Source: Marinobacter salarius (GTDB lineage Bacteria; Pseudomonadota; Gammaproteobacteria; Pseudomonadales; Oleiphilaceae). Taken from it: a DNA stretch of 64,000 nt. Position 1 is the stretch's first letter. Every line of letters begins with the position of its first letter. Positions 31,675-40,626 of this stretch are shown piece by piece. The stretch covers positions 3,658,001-3,722,000 of the forward strand of contig CP007152.1 in the NCBI GenBank assembly GCA_000831005.1, in the 5' to 3' direction. A program made the translations under genes and the position numbers. A model generated the notes under the pieces. The model did not search any database. It was not told the origin of the DNA and saw only the letters and a list, made by a program, of their open reading frames with translations.

Positions 31675-32700
31675 TTATGGTCTGGAGTGATCGGTGAGCT
31701 CATTCAGCAATTCAGAAGCACCCCAGGTTTTTTCCGTTTCCTCCCGTTGATGCATCAGTCGCACGAGTTTGCGGTTGACCGGTGCGTCCGTACCCAGCTT
31801 TTCCGCCAGTTTCACCACTTCGCCATTGATCCAGTCAATTTCGGTTGGGCGCCCGGCCTGGAGGTCTTCCCACATGGAGGAACGTGCAACAGGATCGATG
31901 GTGAGCATCCGTTTGGCTAGTCGGGTAAACAGCCAATCTGGTAGTGACATCACGGAAGGAATCAGTTTGGTAGGCAGGCCTGTGAGTTTTACCGTGGGTA
32001 TGCCTGCCGATTTAAGGAGCTCTAGCGTCTCTCTCTGAGCCATTGCCAGGCAGCGGCGATAGTCCCTTTGCGAGAGCTCTTCCAGCAGCGGAACGCCAGA
32101 AAGGGCGTTGACCGGGTTATTCAGATTGAGTAACAGCTTGGACCACATCACCGATTCGATATCGCGCCGCAGTTCCAGGGGGAGCCCGGCATGCTCAAAC
32201 CAGGGCAGGGCCGGTTGCAGTGACGGGTGCCGGTCGGCCATCAGGTGGCCCTGAGTGCCTTGATGGAAATGCCCCGGCTCCTGTTGCAGCACGTTGAATG
32301 GAACCATCCCGGCCAATACGTTGGCGTTGGGCATAGCGGCCTGGAGGTGCTCTGCGTTGGAGATTCCGTTTTGCAGGCTGACCACCGGTATGCCCTCGCT
32401 CACCCAGGGCGCGAGCTGTTTGCCGGCCTCGGAGGTGGCGGCGGATTTGACCGTTACCAGCACAAGATCGGCGTTGCCTGCCGCCTCGGCGGAGGTCACA
32501 TACTGATGCTCGGCCAGTTGGCTGTGGAAGCGAAACCCTTCATAGTCAGTGACCGTCAGTGGGGAGGTTCGAAGGCGCTCCTGCATGGTCTTTCGGCCCA
32601 CCATGACCACGTTCACACCGGAAGAAAGCAGCCTGCCTCCGAGGTAACAGCCGATACTGCCAGCGCCAAATATAACGACCTTGAAAGAACTCTGCGTCAC
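31675..32700 (-). CDS. 2-dehydropantoate 2-reductase family protein (ApbA/PanE-like)
   Basis: The product has about 341 residues. The NAD(P) motif VVIFGAGSIGCYLGG is near the N-terminus. The catalytic lysine region MWSKLLLNLNNPVNALSG and a C-terminal helical domain (RPTEIDWINGEV) are typical of ketopantoate reductases. The GTG at 32700 is chosen because AAGGC precedes it; an open frame begins 54 bases earlier at a TTG without a good ribosome site. It is not next to other pan genes, so it could be a paralogue with another substrate. Confidence 0.75.
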   Translation of the reverse strand: MTQSSFKVVIFGAGSIGCYLGGRLLSSGVNVVMVGRKTMQERLRTSPLTVTDYEGFRFHSQLAEHQYVTSAEAAGNADLVLVTVKSAATSEAGKQLAPWVSEGIPVVSLQNGISNAEHLQAAMPNANVLAGMVPFNVLQQEPGHFHQGTQGHLMADRHPSLQPALPWFEHAGLPLELRRDIESVMWSKLLLNLNNPVNALSGVPLLEELSQRDYRRCLAMAQRETLELLKSAGIPTVKLTGLPTKLIPSVMSLPDWLFTRLAKRMLTIDPVARSSMWEDLQAGRPTEIDWINGEVVKLAEKLGTDAPVNRKLVRLMHQREETEKTWGASELLNELTDHSRP

Positions 32701-32892
32701 GGGCTTTGCCTTATTGTTTTCCCAAATAGTGGAAGGGCTGCCCGCGAGAGTCAACTATCAGGCGGAGCTACGGGGTGAGATGGTCTTTCCCGCCAACGAC
32801 AGTGCCCGGCGATTTTTCTCTCAATTTGAGGGTTGAACACTGCAGTGGTGAGTCCGTATAACGGACCTTTATCCCAATAACAGGAGGCTGTC

Positions 32893-33603
32893 ATGCCTGA
32901 ACAAAGAACCGTTGTGATTACCGGGGCCAATCGCGGCATCGGGCTTGAGTTGGCCCGTCACTTTGCAGGTGAAGGCTGTGACGTGATTGGCGTATGTCGG
33001 GAAGCGTCACCCGAGCTCAAGGAGGTGGCGACTCGTGTCATTGAATCTGTTGACGTCACCACGGCAAGCGGACTTCAGTCATTGATTGACGGAGTGAAGG
33101 GCCAGTCGATCGACCTGCTGATCAATAATGCCGGCCTGCTGCAGGATGAAAAACTGGGCAGCATTGATTTCGATTCCATTCGTACCCAGATGGAAATCAA
33201 CGCTTACGCGCCATTGAGGGTGGCGGAAGCGCTGGTGTCCCAGATACCGTACGGCGGTAAAATTGCCAACATCACCAGCCGGATGGGCTCTATCGCGGAC
33301 AACGACTCCGGCGGCCGCTATGGCTACCGTGCGTCCAAGGCGGCGCTGAACGCCTTTGGCAAGTCCCTGGCGATGGACCTTAAACCAAAGGGCATTGCGG
33401 TGGCCCAGCTTCATCCCGGTTATGTGCAAACCCGCATGGTGAATTTCGGCGGACTGATTACGCCCGAGGAGTCAGCAAAGGGCTTGGCGGCGAGAATTGA
33501 GGGCCTGAACCTGGAAAACACGGGCTCCTTCTGGCACAGCAATGGTGAAGAACTGCCTGGTAATAGCTTGCCAGGGGCCTCGCTCAGTGGCATAGGTGGC
33601 TGA
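32893..33603 (+). CDS. Short-chain dehydrogenase/reductase
   Basis: This is a 236-residue SDR with the cofactor motif TGANRGIG at residues about 10-17, the structural LLINNAG motif, and the catalytic YGYRASKAALN (YxxxK). GGAGGCTGTC precedes the ATG. It looks like the C-factor/CsgA-like group of small SDRs. The 3' end overlaps the convergent ptxE gene by 20 bases. The substrate is unknown. Confidence 0.82.
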   Translation: MPEQRTVVITGANRGIGLELARHFAGEGCDVIGVCREASPELKEVATRVIESVDVTTASGLQSLIDGVKGQSIDLLINNAGLLQDEKLGSIDFDSIRTQMEINAYAPLRVAEALVSQIPYGGKIANITSRMGSIADNDSGGRYGYRASKAALNAFGKSLAMDLKPKGIAVAQLHPGYVQTRMVNFGGLITPEESAKGLAARIEGLNLENTGSFWHSNGEELPGNSLPGASLSGIGG

Positions 33604-34443
33604 CAAAGCTGGAGACCGGTGGATGCCGGGCAATCGTCTCGGGGCAGATAACCACCAGTTCCTTGGCAAGCCCGGGATCGCTCACGGGGATGGCTCGCAG
33701 GGTGCCTGCTCTCACTTCGTCAGTGACCGAAGCCGCCAACACCAGCGAAATACCCACCCCCGCCTTGACCGCCTGCTTTACGGCTTCGGTACTGCCCAGT
33801 TGCATCGATACCTCCGGAAAAGGCCCGTCGTCGCCAAAGAAATTAGCCAATAAACGGCCAGTGCCGGTCCCTGGCTCGCCGCCAGTAGCGTCATTCCTGC
33901 CAGGGCTTCCCGGTTGATCTGCGTCATATCGGCACAGGGGTGGCCAGGCGGCACAATCAACACCACTGGCTCCTGTTTCCAGTCACGGGCCTGGAAGCCG
34001 GGCTTGGGGTGCCACCACTCCATGACTGCGATATCCAATTCTCCGCTGGTGAGCTGTCGTGCGATGGCGGGGTTATTGTCGATCACCAGATCCACGTGCG
34101 GAGAGGTCTTCCGGTCCATGAAGGAGCGAACGTGAGGCTGCAGCATGTAGATACCGATGTTGGAGCTGGCACCTACCCGCAGACTTGTTCCCGTGACCGC
34201 CTCCTGCGCGCGTTGGTCCAGGCGTAACATGCTTAGGGCGAACGGCATCAGCGCCTGGGCCGCCCTGGTGGGTTCGCAACCGGACTTGCCGCGTTGGATC
34301 AATAATACGTCCAGCTGCTCCTCCAGTTTCTGAATGTGCTGGGATAGGGTGGGCTGGGCGATGCCGAGGTGATTGGCGGCGGCCTGGAAACTGCGGTGCT
34401 GAACGAGGGTGATAAAACTCTTGAGCCAGACCAGGTTCAGCAT
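33584..34443 (-). CDS. ptxE: LysR-type regulator of the phosphite operon (PtxE-like), one frameshift
   Basis: This is a LysR regulator of about 286 residues. The winged helix is near the N-terminus (FQAAANHLGIAQPTLSQHIQKLE), followed by a ligand-binding domain (VGASSNIGIYML, VPPGHPCADM). The break near 33868 is repaired by one base, leading into LANFFGDDGPFPEVSMQLG and the stop at 33584-33586. Its start overlaps the ptxD stop by seven bases, matching the ptxDE arrangement of Pseudomonas stutzeri WM88. The role as ptx regulator is inferred from position; the function of PtxE in the known operon is itself not firmly settled. Confidence 0.78.
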
Positions 34444-35447
34444 ACTGTTCCCTTGGGTTCGAGCGGTGAGTTGACCGCGTCCTGGGGCTGATGGCCTCTG
34501 AGCGCCTGAAGGATGTTGTCGGCTGCCCGCTGTTCGATGGCAAATCTCACGTCCCTGACGGCCGAGCCCGTGTGTGCGGTGAACAGGGTGTTCGGGTGGG
34601 CCAGCAGTGCCGGATCAATCCGCTGCGGGCGGTCCGGTCTGGCCCAGTCTTCCATTTCAAACACGTCCGCCGCGTAGCCACCCAGATGTCCGTACGTCAG
34701 CGATTGCAGAACGGCTGCCTCGTCCACGACGGAACCCCGGCAGGGATTGATCAGAAAACTACCGCGTTTCATCTGGCGCAGGCGGTCAGCGTTGAGCGTG
34801 TGCAGGGTATGTTCATTAAGCGCCAGGGCCAGTATGACGATGTCGGATTCGGCCAGCAGGTCATCAAGCTCTGACCTGGAAAGGTCCAGGGCGTCTTCTT
34901 CGGCAGCCGGTAGGCTTTCCGGTTGTGAGTACAGTACTCGTGCGCCCCAGCCCTGGAGCCGTGTAGCCACGGCTTTGCCGATGGCTCCCATGCCCACAAT
35001 ACCAATGGTCGAGCCTTCAATGCCGAGGCCATAGAATTGAGGCTGCCAGCCCTGGAATTCTCCGGAACGGACGAACTGGTCTGCTGGCCGGATCTGGCGA
35101 ATCAGGCCTATGGTTAATCCAACGGTGAGTTCGGCGGTGGGCACGGTCAGCAAATCGGGCACGAAGGTCAGCCAGACTCCGTGACGGGTGCAGGCGTCCA
35201 CGTCAAAGTTATCGAATCCCTTCAGGGCAGCGCCGATCACTTTCAGGTCGGGGCAGGCCACCAGAAATTCCTCGCTAACGCGATCTGGCATAAACGCCAT
35301 CATGGCATCGGCCGTAGCCGCGCGGGCTCTCACCGAATCCGGTGGCAGGGTGACGGCAGACTGGTTAGTGATCAGCTCGCAGTGGGGCTCCAGGCTGGCA
35401 AGTATACTGTCGTGGACCCGGTGGGTGATGACAACTCTTGGTTTCAT
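34437..35447 (-). CDS. ptxD: Phosphonate (phosphite) dehydrogenase
   Basis: This is a 336-residue NAD-dependent D-2-hydroxyacid-type dehydrogenase that oxidises phosphite to phosphate. It aligns without gaps to what I remember of P. stutzeri PtxD, also 336 residues. Lys76 (ALKGFDN), the Rossmann motif GMGAIG (152-157), Arg237 (NPCRGSV), Glu266 (DVFEMED) and His292 (TAHTGSAVR) all fall at the same numbers. Residue 175, a Glu in the P. stutzeri enzyme that disfavours NADP, is Gln here (S174-Q175-P176). The gene follows ptxC by nine bases. The frame is intact. Confidence 0.93.
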   Translation of the reverse strand: MKPRVVITHRVHDSILASLEPHCELITNQSAVTLPPDSVRARAATADAMMAFMPDRVSEEFLVACPDLKVIGAALKGFDNFDVDACTRHGVWLTFVPDLLTVPTAELTVGLTIGLIRQIRPADQFVRSGEFQGWQPQFYGLGIEGSTIGIVGMGAIGKAVATRLQGWGARVLYSQPESLPAAEEDALDLSRSELDDLLAESDIVILALALNEHTLHTLNADRLRQMKRGSFLINPCRGSVVDEAAVLQSLTYGHLGGYAADVFEMEDWARPDRPQRIDPALLAHPNTLFTAHTGSAVRDVRFAIEQRAADNILQALRGHQPQDAVNSPLEPKGTVC

Positions 35448-35456
35448 TCGCTGTCC

Positions 35457-36287
35457 TTATTTGAATGTCTTACGGAGGTGGCCGCTCAGGCTGTCCACCA
35501 TCGTTACCATCAGCAGTATGACAATGAGGATGGCACTGACTTCCTGATACTGCATGATGCGCAACGACCCCATGAGCTCGAAGCCGATACCGCCGGCACC
35601 GACCATGCCCATGACGGTGGAGGCGCGAAAGTTGTATTCCCAGCGATAGATAGACACATCGGCAAACTGTGGTAGCACCTGCGGCAGAACCGCGTGCCAG
35701 AGTACTTGCAAACGCGTGGCTCCGGAGGCATCAGCGGCCTCAACGGGGGCTTCATCCACATGCTCTATGGCTTCTGCGAAGAACTTGCCGACCATACCGA
35801 TTGAATGCAGGCCAAGGGCCAACACCCCTGGCAGTGCGCCAAAACCCACGGCCGCGACGAAAATAATGCCCATGATGAGTTCCGGTACGGAACGCAGGCC
35901 GTTCAGCAGGGTGCGGGTCAGGTGAAACACAGCAGGGTGGGGCGTGGTGTTTCTGGCCGCCAGAAAAGCCAGGGGCACAGAGGCCGAAACCGCAATCGCG
36001 GTGCCGGCGATGCTCATCGCCAGTGTGTCCAGCAGGGGCGATACCCAGTCCATCACATTGGTGAAATCAGGTGGTAGTGATTCTCGCAACAGGGTGGCGA
36101 TCGCGGGCACGCCGTTAGCAAGGGTGCGGAAGTCGAGCAGGTCCACGTACCAGCTGGCGAAAAAGACCACCGCCAGTACCAGGCCTGCCTGCCAAAGCTT
36201 GCTCCGCCAGCCCCGTGCGTGTTCGTCCAGCACGGAAGCCGACGGAGCCGGCGACAGGGCCGCCGGTTCCGTCGTCGTGTGAGTCAT
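35457..36287 (-). CDS. ptxC: Phosphite ABC transporter permease
   Basis: This is a 276-residue PhnE/PtxC-type permease with about six membrane helices. After a variable cytosolic N-terminus comes WYVDLLDFRTLANGVPAI, then DTLAMSIAGTAIAVSASVP, GLRSVPELIMGIIFV and the EAA loop PVEAADASGATRLQVL. It forms the membrane channel of the PtxABC importer. It sits between ptxB (8 bases upstream) and ptxD (9 bases downstream). The frame is intact. Confidence 0.9.
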   Translation of the reverse strand: MTHTTTEPAALSPAPSASVLDEHARGWRSKLWQAGLVLAVVFFASWYVDLLDFRTLANGVPAIATLLRESLPPDFTNVMDWVSPLLDTLAMSIAGTAIAVSASVPLAFLAARNTTPHPAVFHLTRTLLNGLRSVPELIMGIIFVAAVGFGALPGVLALGLHSIGMVGKFFAEAIEHVDEAPVEAADASGATRLQVLWHAVLPQVLPQFADVSIYRWEYNFRASTVMGMVGAGGIGFELMGSLRIMQYQEVSAILIVILLMVTMVDSLSGHLRKTFK

Positions 36288-36295
36288 AAAGCCTC

Positions 36296-37158
36296 TTACA
36301 TCTTCGCGAAATCAAGGTTGAGCAGGCCGCCCATCTTGCGGATCACGTCGTAGTCGGAATCCTCGATAGCGGCAAACCCCTCGGCCTTAAGGTTGTTCAG
36401 GATTTCTTTGTCATTAATGCTGATGAAGGCGTAGCGTATCTTCGCCTTGAGGTCCGGGTTCAGGTTTGACCGCATGGCCCACGGATACTGTGGGAACTCG
36501 CCGCTGTAGCCAAGAATCCGGACGTTATCGCGATCAATCAGGCCGCGGTCCATGACATGCTGGAAGATGACTTCCGATAGGCCGCCAGCCTCAGCGTTGC
36601 CGTTGGCCACGTTCACCGCAACGGAATCGTGGCTGCCGACGAAGTGGGCTTCATAGTCCCTGTCTGCTTCCAGTCCGGCAGATTCAAGCAGCACCGTTTT
36701 GGGGATGAGGTGGCTTGAGGTGGAGGCGCGATCGCCATAGGCCATTTTCTTGCCCTTGATATCGTCATAGGACTTCACGCCCGAGTCCGCATTGGCGATG
36801 AGGATGGAACGGTACGTGGGTTTGCCGTCTACAATCATGGCGGCGAAAGGCTCGATGTCGCTTTTACTCTTCGCCATCACGTAGGACAGTGGGCCGAAAT
36901 AGCCAAGGTCGATACGGCCGAAGCGCATGGCTTCGATCATGGACGAATAGTCCGTTGTGACGATCAGTTCCACTTCTTTCCCGAGGTGCTTTCCAGGTAG
37001 TCTTTCAGAGGCTGGTTGCGCTTGATCAGTTCAGAGGCATTTTCATCGGGGAGCAGGGCGACCTTCAGCAGATCCGGGTTGGGGTCTGCTGCGGAGGCCT
37101 GCATGTTCATTCCCATCATCAGGCAGAGCACTAACACGAGGTTGAATAACGGCTTCAT
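36296..37158 (-). CDS. ptxB: Phosphite-binding periplasmic protein, one frameshift
   Basis: This is a binding protein of about 287 residues with an N-terminal signal peptide ending in QASA. The mature protein has LKVALLPDENASELIKRNQPL, then YSSMIEAMRFGRIDLGYFGPLSY and STSSHLIPKTVLLESAG, the phosphonate/phosphite-binding family pattern. The frame breaks near 36980. One added base in the GGGAAA stretch gives TSGKEVELIVTTDYSS and joins both halves. In known PtxB/HtxB proteins this pocket discriminates phosphite from phosphonates. The ATG overlaps the ptxA stop by four bases. Confidence 0.87.
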
Positions 37159-38006
37159 TGGGCGATCTCCAGTTGCTTGGTGGGATGGTTCGATGGTTGA
37201 GGGTGGGAGGTCTGCGCGGCGGTCTTGCCGGGGTCGGAAACTGCAACGCTCGCGCTGTGGTAGATCTCATCAAGATGGTGTTGCTCCAGCTTTGCCGGTT
37301 CCGCATCGAATACGATCCGGGCGTTTGCCAGGCCGATGATGCGATCGGCAAACCGCCGGGCGTACTCCAGCTGGTGGAGTGACATTACGGCGGTGATACC
37401 GTCCTCCCGGCAGATATCGCGCAAGAGTGTGAGTACCCGTTCGGACGTTGCGGGGTCCAGACTGGCGACAGGCTCATCCGCGAGGATCATGGACGGCTGT
37501 TGCGCCAGGGCGCGGGCGATACCCACCCGTTGTTGTTGGCCGCCAGACAGTTGATCCACCCGCGCAAGGGCCTTTTCACCAAGACCAACACGCTCCAGGC
37601 AACGCAAGGCGTACTCCAGTTCCGCCCTCGGTAGGGGAAACAGGCTGCGCCACGTACTGTGGTAGGCAAGCCGGCCTGTGAGTACATTCTGGAGCGCGGT
37701 ATGTCGTTCGATGAGTTGGTGGTGCTGAAAGACCATGGCAGTTCTACATCGGTGCCGGCGGACCGTCCTGCTGGTCTTCAGGGTGCCGAACTCAGCCGAG
37801 ATCACCGTGCCGGTGGTGGGTTGCACCAGATGATTGAGTGAACGCAGAAGGGTCGATTTGCCCGCGCCCGAAAGGCCGAGTAGTACCGTAAACTCACCTT
37901 TGTGGAACTCGACGGTGGTAGGTCGCAGCGCCAGGACGTTGCCGGGGTATGTTACTCCCATGTCCTCGATGCGGAGCATCATATCGGGGGAATGCACAGA
38001 CGGCAT
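37155..38006 (-). CDS. ptxA: Phosphite ABC transporter ATP-binding protein
   Basis: This is a 283-residue PhnC/PtxA-type ATPase, the first gene of the ptx operon. Walker A is LLGLSGAGKST, the signature is LSGGQQQRVG, Walker B is SMILADEP, and the switch His lies in VMSLHQLEYA. A C-terminal Pro/Ser/Thr-rich tail of about 25 residues is extra. The Pho box described separately lies 68 bases upstream. The frame is intact. Confidence 0.9.
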   Translation of the reverse strand: MPSVHSPDMMLRIEDMGVTYPGNVLALRPTTVEFHKGEFTVLLGLSGAGKSTLLRSLNHLVQPTTGTVISAEFGTLKTSRTVRRHRCRTAMVFQHHQLIERHTALQNVLTGRLAYHSTWRSLFPLPRAELEYALRCLERVGLGEKALARVDQLSGGQQQRVGIARALAQQPSMILADEPVASLDPATSERVLTLLRDICREDGITAVMSLHQLEYARRFADRIIGLANARIVFDAEPAKLEQHHLDEIYHSASVAVSDPGKTAAQTSHPQPSNHPTKQLEIAQ

Positions 38007-38073
38007 GGAATCACCTTTTGCAATACATAAGCTCGCTTTATTGCGAGTTACAATGCAACGGTAATCCTTGAGG

Positions 38074-38113
38074 GTGACAAAACAGTGTCAGGTAGGTGAC
38101 AGGTCAATGACGA
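38074..38113 (-). promoter_or_regulatory. Pho box with up to four phased half-sites upstream of ptxA
   Basis: On the minus strand, four 7-base units occur every 11 bases: TCGTCAT (weak), CTGTCAC, CTGACAC and TTGTCAC, separated by the 4-base spacers TGAC, CTAC and TGTT. The middle pair, CTGTCACctacCTGACAC, fits the PhoB-dimer consensus (two CTGTCAT-like repeats, 11-base period). The last unit is 68 bases from the ptxA ATG, which leaves room for a promoter and leader. PhoB control under phosphate limitation is inferred from this match and from the operon's role. Confidence 0.85.
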
Positions 38114-38130
38114 AATTATGAAGGGGCAAT

Positions 38131-38158
38131 AAAAAAAGGCAGCCGAAGCTGCCTTTTT
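38131..38158 (-). terminator. Rho-independent terminator of the cold-shock gene
   Basis: Read on the minus strand, GGCAGC and GCTGCC form a perfect six-pair stem around a TTCG loop, followed by a run of T. The stem extends further through A-T pairs. It lies 20 bases past the csp stop and just upstream of the ptx Pho box, so it insulates ptx from csp transcription. Confidence 0.85.
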
Positions 38159-38177
38159 CAAACGTGCTGACTGTTAT

Positions 38178-38384
38178 TTAAACAGCAACAACGTTCTCTG
38201 CCTGAGGGCCTTTCTGGCCGTCAGTTACGGTGAACTCAACCTGCTGGCCTTCTGCCAGGGTCTTGAATCCGCCGCCTTGAATAGCGCTGTAGTGAACGAA
38301 TACGTCAGGGCCGCTTTCACGAGTGATGAAACCAAAGCCTTTTGCTTCGTTGAAAAACTTAACAGTACCGGTAGTAGTCGACAT
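38178..38384 (-). CDS. Cold-shock protein (CspA family)
   Basis: This is a 68-residue single CSD domain with RNP1 KGFGFI and RNP2 VFVHYSAI. The second ATG (38384) is chosen because AGGA lies about eight bases before it; an in-frame ATG two codons earlier is too close. Cold-shock proteins bind single-stranded RNA and melt structure. The frame is intact and has its own terminator. Whether it is cold-induced cannot be told from the sequence. Confidence 0.92.
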   Translation of the reverse strand: MSTTTGTVKFFNEAKGFGFITRESGPDVFVHYSAIQGGGFKTLAEGQQVEFTVTDGQKGPQAENVVAV

Positions 38385-38696
38385 AATCATAATCCTGAAA
38401 TCGATAATTTAATGTGCCGCCAGACCATCTTGAACGATGACTGATCAGCGTTGTGCGGAAACAAAAAACGCGCGGAATCAAAAACAGGACGGACAACTAC
38501 CAAAACAACAGAGATGCGTCTTATTCGTGAAATGCTGTGCTAAATCTTTCCTACGAAACGAACTTTACTCCTATGTCCCCGGAATTGCCAAGTTTATTTG
38601 TAGGCATTTACCGATGCGATCCAAAATCAAAACAATTACTCTGAGAGTCAGAGGCCCGTTATTTGGGAAATTGCCGTTTGGAACGAGGGTGAACTC
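38385..38696. other. Divergent intergenic region upstream of csp and the monooxygenase gene
   Basis: This is about 310 bases without a supportable gene. It is AT-richer than its neighbours. On the minus side it should contain the csp promoter and a long 5' leader, as is common for cold-shock genes, but I could not pin down a convincing -35/-10 pair. Nothing else stands out. Confidence 0.5.
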
Positions 38697-39020
38697 ATGA
38701 AATACATCTTCGAGGTTCGCATACGAGAAGGGCACACGGCAGAGGAATACGCCGATGCCTGGGTTCGTGCCAGCGAGATCATCCAGCAGGCGCCGGGCGC
38801 GCGCGGAACAGAGCTGCACCGGAAAATTGGTGACCCGAATGTGCTGATTGCCATCGCCAGTTGGGACAGCAAAGAGCAGCGGGATGCCATGGAAGGGCAG
38901 CATAACCCGGAAGTGGCCCGAATCATCCGCAGCGCCGCGCCATTTTGCGAAATTACGCCGCTTGGCGAATTCGAGGACCCTGAGTGGGTAGTTATGCCGC
39001 CTGGTAAGCGAGGTAGATGA
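38697..39020 (+). CDS. Small ABM-like protein (antibiotic biosynthesis monooxygenase fold)
   Basis: This is a 107-residue protein with the ferredoxin-like dimeric alpha/beta barrel pattern: strand MKYIFEVRIREG, helix AEEYADAWVRASEIIQQ, strand GTELHRKI, strand VLIAIASW and helix SKEQRDAMEGQ. Members include quinol monooxygenases and heme-degrading enzymes, but many have no known role. It lies one base before the CPBP gene, so the genes from here to about 41.3 kb probably form one transcript. Confidence 0.65.
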   Translation: MKYIFEVRIREGHTAEEYADAWVRASEIIQQAPGARGTELHRKIGDPNVLIAIASWDSKEQRDAMEGQHNPEVARIIRSAAPFCEITPLGEFEDPEWVVMPPGKRGR

Positions 39021-39610
39021 GTGGCCATGGCTCGAAAACGCCCGCAGATCCCATCCACGGCCGCATTGGGATTCCAGGCCGGCATTGGTGTGGTGGGGCT
39101 GCTGGCGATTTTTCTGTTCGGTATACCGGTTCAGTACGATGGTTTGAGCTTTGGCTCGGTCGTTCTATGGGGAGTGGCCGGCAGTGTGGCAACGTACGTC
39201 GTGATCATGATGCTGACCTGGCTTCCGGGCCGGCTTCGTGACTCTCTGGAATCCCAACTGGAGCAGTTGCATCGTTTCGCCTGCGAGTATTCCTGGTCGG
39301 TGCTGGTAGCTTGGCAGTCTTCGCAGGAGTCGGTGAAGAATTGCTGTTCCGCGGGGCGATCCAGGGTTGGCTGGCCCAACACACCCACGATGCGGTTGCG
39401 ATAGTCGCTGCGTCGGTGCTGTTTGGCATGGTGCATTATCTTTCGTTCACCTACTTTCTATTGGCGACCGGGTTGGGAGTGGTGTTGGGAGTAGCGTATG
39501 CACTGACGGACAGCCTGCTGCTGGTAATGGTCTGGCATGGTGTTTACGACATGATTGCGCTGTACTGTCTGCGTCGGTTTCCGGAATGGTTTGGGGTGCG
39601 GGTTGGATAA
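39021..39610 (+). CDS. CPBP-family intramembrane metalloprotease, one frameshift
   Basis: This is a membrane protein of about 197 residues. The CPBP (Rce1-like) motif EELLFRG sits in the third quarter, followed by FGMVHYLSF and VMVWHGVYD, which supply the second and third metal-ligand regions. The frame breaks at the TT 39311-39312. One added T gives VLVALAVFAGVGEELLFRG. The GTG at 39021 and ATG at 39027 are both possible starts. Members cleave prenylated or bacteriocin-related peptides, but most are uncharacterised. The stop overlaps the next start. Confidence 0.8.
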
Positions 39611-40175
39611 ACCAGAAACACATCGTCTGTTCTTCGGGTTGGAAATCCCCGATTCGGTGAAGCAGCGTCTGGTGTCAATTCAGCAACCGGTTGCAGGGGC
39701 GCGCTGGCAGCTACCGGATCAGCTGCATCTTACGCTGGTATTTCTCGGTAGTGTGGCCAGGCAGCGGTTGCCAGATGTATGTGATGCTGCCCGAAACCTG
39801 CCAGTTGGACAATTTGATCTCACCGTTTGCGGCCTGGGCTGCTTCGGCCGACCGGACTTTCCAAAATATCTGTGGGCCGGAGTTCAGCCAGCGGATAAAC
39901 TGGCTGAGCTTCACGAGGTGCTTAACCAGAATCTGTGCATGCCTGGGTTTGAGCAGGAAAAACGCCCGTTCTGCCCACATATCACGTTGGCTCGTTTCAA
40001 GAGGCAGCGTGGGTCAGTCGTCGAATTGCTTGAGTCTCAGGAACGACAACCTATAGGGACCTTTTCGGTGGGCGGGATCGCGTTGTTTGAAAGCACACAG
40101 GGGGCTCATGGGTCTGTCTATCAGATCATTGAACGGTTTCCCCTCGCCGGAAATCCCGAGAGACTTTGCCGCTAA
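39603..40175 (+). CDS. thpR: RNA 2',3'-cyclic phosphodiesterase (2H family, ThpR/LigT)
   Basis: This is a 190-residue 2H phosphoesterase with the two catalytic HxT motifs HLTLVFLG and HITLARFKR. The TTG at 39603, overlapping the CPBP stop, is the most plausible start because it gives LDKPETHRLFFGLEIPD, the usual family N-terminus. The enzyme opens 2',3'-cyclic phosphates on RNA. The frame is intact. Confidence 0.87.
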   Translation: MDKPETHRLFFGLEIPDSVKQRLVSIQQPVAGARWQLPDQLHLTLVFLGSVARQRLPDVCDAARNLPVGQFDLTVCGLGCFGRPDFPKYLWAGVQPADKLAELHEVLNQNLCMPGFEQEKRPFCPHITLARFKRQRGSVVELLESQERQPIGTFSVGGIALFESTQGAHGSVYQIIERFPLAGNPERLCR

Positions 40176-40195
40176 CACGATGTAAGGGGAGTCAA

Positions 40196-40591
40196 ATGTT
40201 CCACTACGAAACCGAACCAAGATTCAGCGACACCGACGCACTTGGCCATATCAATAACACGGTTTATCCGGTCTGGTTTGAGCAGGCGAGAACACCGGTG
40301 TTCCGTATATTCCATCCTTCCCTGGAGCCGAAAGGCTGGCCACTGATTCTCGCCCGCATGGAAATTGATCTCAAAGCCCAGTGTTACTGGGCCACGCCTG
40401 TTAAGGTGCGGTCCGGCATTGGCAAAGTCGGCAACTCTTCCTTCGAGGTAATCCAGGAAGCTTGGCAAAATGGTGTTTTGGTTGCGCGTGGCGTTACCGT
40501 GCTGATTCATTTCGACTACGAGACTCAAAAGTCGGTCCCCATCCCTGAAGCGGTTCGTAGCGAGCTTGCAGTGCATACTTTTGAGGCATAA
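40196..40591 (+). CDS. Acyl-CoA thioesterase, hotdog fold (YbgC/4HBT-like)
   Basis: This is a 131-residue hotdog protein. RFSDTDALGHINNTVYPVWFEQAR carries the catalytic Asp and the hotdog helix of 4-hydroxybenzoyl-CoA thioesterase-type enzymes. AAGGGGA lies before the ATG. The frame is intact. A second hotdog gene follows 36 bases later, which suggests shared function in acyl-CoA turnover. Confidence 0.82.
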   Translation: MFHYETEPRFSDTDALGHINNTVYPVWFEQARTPVFRIFHPSLEPKGWPLILARMEIDLKAQCYWATPVKVRSGIGKVGNSSFEVIQEAWQNGVLVARGVTVLIHFDYETQKSVPIPEAVRSELAVHTFEA

Positions 40592-40626
40592 ACCGCTGGA
40601 TTGCCAACCACAGTTCCGGAGACAAC

